NCBI GenBank assembly: GCA_013399115.1
Contig: VXAA01003306.1
Coordinates: 252,617-316,616, forward strand
DNA from: Anseranas semipalmata
Lineage: Eukaryota > Chordata > Aves > Anseriformes > Anseranatidae
Length of the DNA: 64,000 nt
Reading direction: 5' to 3'
Numbering within the stretch: the first letter of the stretch is position 1; the number at the start of each line of letters is the position of its first letter. Position numbers and translations under genes: made by a program. Positions 62,025-64,000 of this stretch are shown one piece after another. The notes beneath the pieces were generated by a model. That model saw nothing but the letters and a program-made list of their open reading frames with translations, made no database searches and had not been told where the DNA came from.

Positions 62025-63987
62025 CTGCAGAGAGACGGGACCATCAGCGGCCACTGGCGCCTGGTTCCCCCCAGCCTCACTGCCACCGCGCCCACTTACC
62101 AGCAGCCCACCCCCACCCTCCTGTGTCCCCCCGCTTTGGAGCACCGTCCGCCAGGGCAGCGGCACAGGAGGGCTGCAGGGCTATCTGCAGCAACGCAGGC
62201 CTCGTCAGCAGCGGGACCCTCCTGCAGGCCGGTGGTGGCCGTGCTGCCACCAGCGCCCTCAAATTCAGTGGGCAGGAGCCATGTGCTGCCCACAGCCCTC
62301 TTGTGTCCATCCTGCTCCTGACAGATTTGTTCCCTTGCCTGTTCCTAGCTCCCTTTGGCCCCTTTCTTCACCCTTCAGTGCTGAGGTTCCTCTTAAGCTC
62401 TTGAGATTGCACCGTAGCCCTCAGAAGGACTTTGCAAAGGGAAAAGTCCAAGAGGGATGGTGTGCCCTGGCCAAAAAGAGGTTCACCCCAAATTCTGCCT
62501 TTTGAGGCTGGGTAAATAACCAGGCTGCAATGCTGGGGGGGACACTTCCCTGCCCCAGTGAAGGGCTCACGGGGGAGGTGCTGGAGGGCCGGGGTGGGGG
62601 CAGCAGCAAGCCAGGGCACAGCGGTACCGGGGCTCACCGGTGAGCCGGTCAGGGCTTCCCCGGGTGCTGTGGGGGGGCAGCCATGGGGAGTGGGCTGAGC
62701 TCCTCACGCTGTAGAGAGGCCGTGGCCCCAGGAAGGGTGTGTGGGGTCCTGGGGAAGGAGATGGCAGTGGGGCCAAATCTTGCTTATATCTCAGTTAGGT
62801 GGCAGATTGGGGCATCTCTGTTTAACATCTGCACTACGTTGGACTGTGGGGCAGGGAGAAAGGTCTGCACCCGCGTGCTGTGGGTGCGCAGCCCAGGCCA
62901 GGAGGGACAGCTGGGGGCAGGAGGATGCAGCATCCCCTCTGTGGGGGAACTGCAGACTCGGGAGCACCGGTGTGCCCGGGCGCCATCCTCTCCCGGTGGG
63001 GCTTCTTTGCTTGTGCCATACACATGCAAGCCCCCATGTTTAAACCCAGCCTAGGAGACCCCCCAGACTGGCAGTGGAGTGACATGCAGCATCCTCAGCG
63101 GACAGCCGCATGCCAGGAGAGGCCAAGGCCGAGGCCTGTGCCTCCCCAGCAGCAAGCACACGGCAGGGGCTTCACGTGGCCAGTCCCACACCCCCAGCCA
63201 TCTTAACACGGTCCCAGCGCACACCAAGGTCACTTTTCCAGAATATTTTGGGGCACGGAGACTGCTGTCCTTGCACAGTGCTGGCTGGGGCACCCTGCCA
63301 GGTGGGACGTGGGGACACTGACGTCACAGAATCACAGGATGGTTTGGGTTGGAAGTGACCTTCAAAGATCATCCAGACCAACCCCTGCCGTGGGCAGGGA
63401 CATCTTTCACCAGATCAGGTTGCTCAAAGCCCCGTACAACCTGACCTTGAACACCTCCAATGATGGCGCACCCACAGCTTCTCTGGGCAACCTGCACCAG
63501 TGCCTCAGCACCCTCAGCGTGAAAAATTTCTTCCTTACAGCCAACCTGAATCCACCCTCTTCCAGTTTAAAANCAGACCAACCCCTGCCGTGGGCAGGGA
63601 CATCTTTCACCAGATCAGGTTGCTCAAAGCCCCGTACAACCTGACCTTGAACACCTCCAATGATGGCGCACCCACAGCTTCTCTGGGCAACCTGCACCAG
63701 TGCCTCAGCACCCTCAGCGTGAAAAATTTCTTCCTTACAGCCAACCTGAATCCACCCTCTTCCAGTTTAAAACCACCGCCCTTTGGCCCCCCCAGGCATC
63801 ATGAGTGAAATGCTGTGGGGTGTGCACGGCTGCCCCAGTCCCCAACCCTGCACTCACCCGGCAGCGGTGTCCTGGGGTCCCTCCGCGTCCAGCTCGAGGG
63901 TGCTGGTGACGTAGACGGACATGCTGGGGTGCTCGATGAGCAGGTCCTCCATGGGGCTGCTGCCCACGCCGTCGGGGCCGGGCTCTT
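61772..63987 (-). CDS. TP53INP2: TP53INP2 (DOR), 3' half of the gene; 5' exons lie off the right edge
   Basis: TP53INP2 is a small scaffold (about 220 residues in human) that leaves the nucleus on stress and binds LC3/GABARAP proteins to promote autophagosome formation. It also acts as a thyroid-receptor coactivator and in nucleolar rDNA transcription. Two exons are visible and join in phase (GG|G, Gly). They give EPGPDGVGSSPMEDLLIEHP, SMSVYVTSTLELDAEGPQDT and AAG, then EVPEPRLERHAPHH through to SFLHQPCQRHCNY. The EDLLIEHPSMSVYVT motif and the QPCQR..NY C-terminus are family signatures. The N-terminal LC3-interacting region is encoded beyond the window. Tail-to-tail with NCOA6, as in human. 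Confidence 0.95.
63325..63790 (-). mobile_element. CR1 LINE 3' end in the TP53INP2 intron, partly duplicated in the assembly
   Basis: Read on +, TCACAGAATCACAGGATGGT, TTGGGTTGGAAG and TTGCTCAAAGCCCCGTACAA through TCCAGTTTAAAACCACCGCC are the reverse complement of a CR1 3' end. The element is therefore on the - strand, co-oriented with TP53INP2. The internal 200 bp appear twice. Without the second copy it is an ordinary truncated CR1 of about 260 bp. Confidence 0.92.
63374..63773 (+). repeat. Exact 200-bp tandem duplication joined by a single N
   Basis: Positions 63374-63572 and 63574-63772 are identical base for base, with one N at 63573 at the junction. Two perfect copies inside an old CR1, separated by one placeholder base, are better explained by an unresolved overlap of two contigs than by a biological duplication. 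Confidence 0.9.
63858..63987 (-). CDS. TP53INP2: TP53INP2 penultimate coding exon
   Basis: 130 nt on the - strand, from an acceptor TTTTACTGCAG (63988 and up) to the donor GCCGG|GTGAGT. It encodes the PMEDLLIEHPSMSVYVT signature, matching human PLEDLLIEHPSMSVYVT. It is entered with one base of a Glu codon from the missing upstream exon. Confidence 0.95.
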
Positions 63988-64000
63988 CTGCAGTAAAACA

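Larger units (their letters stand above)
62025..63857 (-). other. TP53INP2: TP53INP2 last intron
   Basis: 1.8 kb GC-rich intron between the two visible exons. It contains an antisense-read CR1 3' end and an exact 200-bp duplication with a single N, described separately. The many overlapping open frames reflect high GC and are not genes. Confidence 0.88.

Noticed and set aside
61592..62404. 270-residue open frame on the + strand
   Set aside because: It is the antisense shadow of the TP53INP2 last exon in very GC-rich DNA.
1..64000. CRISPR arrays, phage or bacterial operons, tRNA or rRNA genes, intact retroviruses
   Set aside because: None seen. The spliced genes, CR1 elements and base composition are those of a vertebrate chromosome, and I found no undescribed multi-gene system here.

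Overview
The window is vertebrate nuclear DNA, almost certainly from a bird. It has long introns with GT-AG junctions, a GC-rich CpG island cut by an assembly gap, and several CR1 LINE 3' ends, one of them ending in the diagnostic ATTCTATG octamer repeat. The species cannot be named from the sequence. There is nothing prokaryotic, no CRISPR array, and no sign of an unknown multi-gene system.

The main content is one complete protein-coding gene on the + strand, NCOA6 (nuclear receptor coactivator 6; also ASC-2, AIB3, RAP250, TRBP or PRIP). I could place 13 coding exons between 17735 and 49951. They join in frame to 6147 nt, which encodes 2048 residues plus a stop; the human protein is about 2063 residues. 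Both LXXLL nuclear-receptor boxes, the Gln/Met-rich blocks, an internal basic patch and the basic C-terminus are present. Upstream lie a probable non-coding 5' exon (17446-17598) carrying a short upstream ORF, a CR1 insertion just before it, and a CpG island at about 3880-5225 that is the likely promoter. That island is interrupted by 644 Ns and carries a consensus YY1 site. A 3' UTR of about 550 bp with four AATAAA signals ends near 50500.

The right end holds the 3' half of a second gene on the - strand, TP53INP2 (DOR), an autophagy and thyroid-receptor coregulator. Its last two coding exons are visible (63858-63987 and 61772-62024); the N-terminal exons lie beyond the right edge. The tail-to-tail arrangement with NCOA6 agrees with the human 20q11.22 order. 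The space between the genes (about 50500-61771) holds a cluster of CR1 fragments at 52.1-53.6 kb, including one CR1 inserted inside another, and then sequence that may be a long TP53INP2 3' UTR.

NCOA6 is a scaffold of the KMT2C/KMT2D (ASCOM) histone-methyltransferase coactivator complexes. TP53INP2 shuttles between nucleus and autophagosome and can also bind thyroid receptor, so two nuclear-receptor cofactors are neighbours here. The notable local points are the upstream ORF, the in-frame UAG embedded in the exon 8 donor, the reduced polyglutamine tract, a repeated Arg-rich segment in TP53INP2, and an exact 200-bp duplication marked by a single N that looks like an assembly error.
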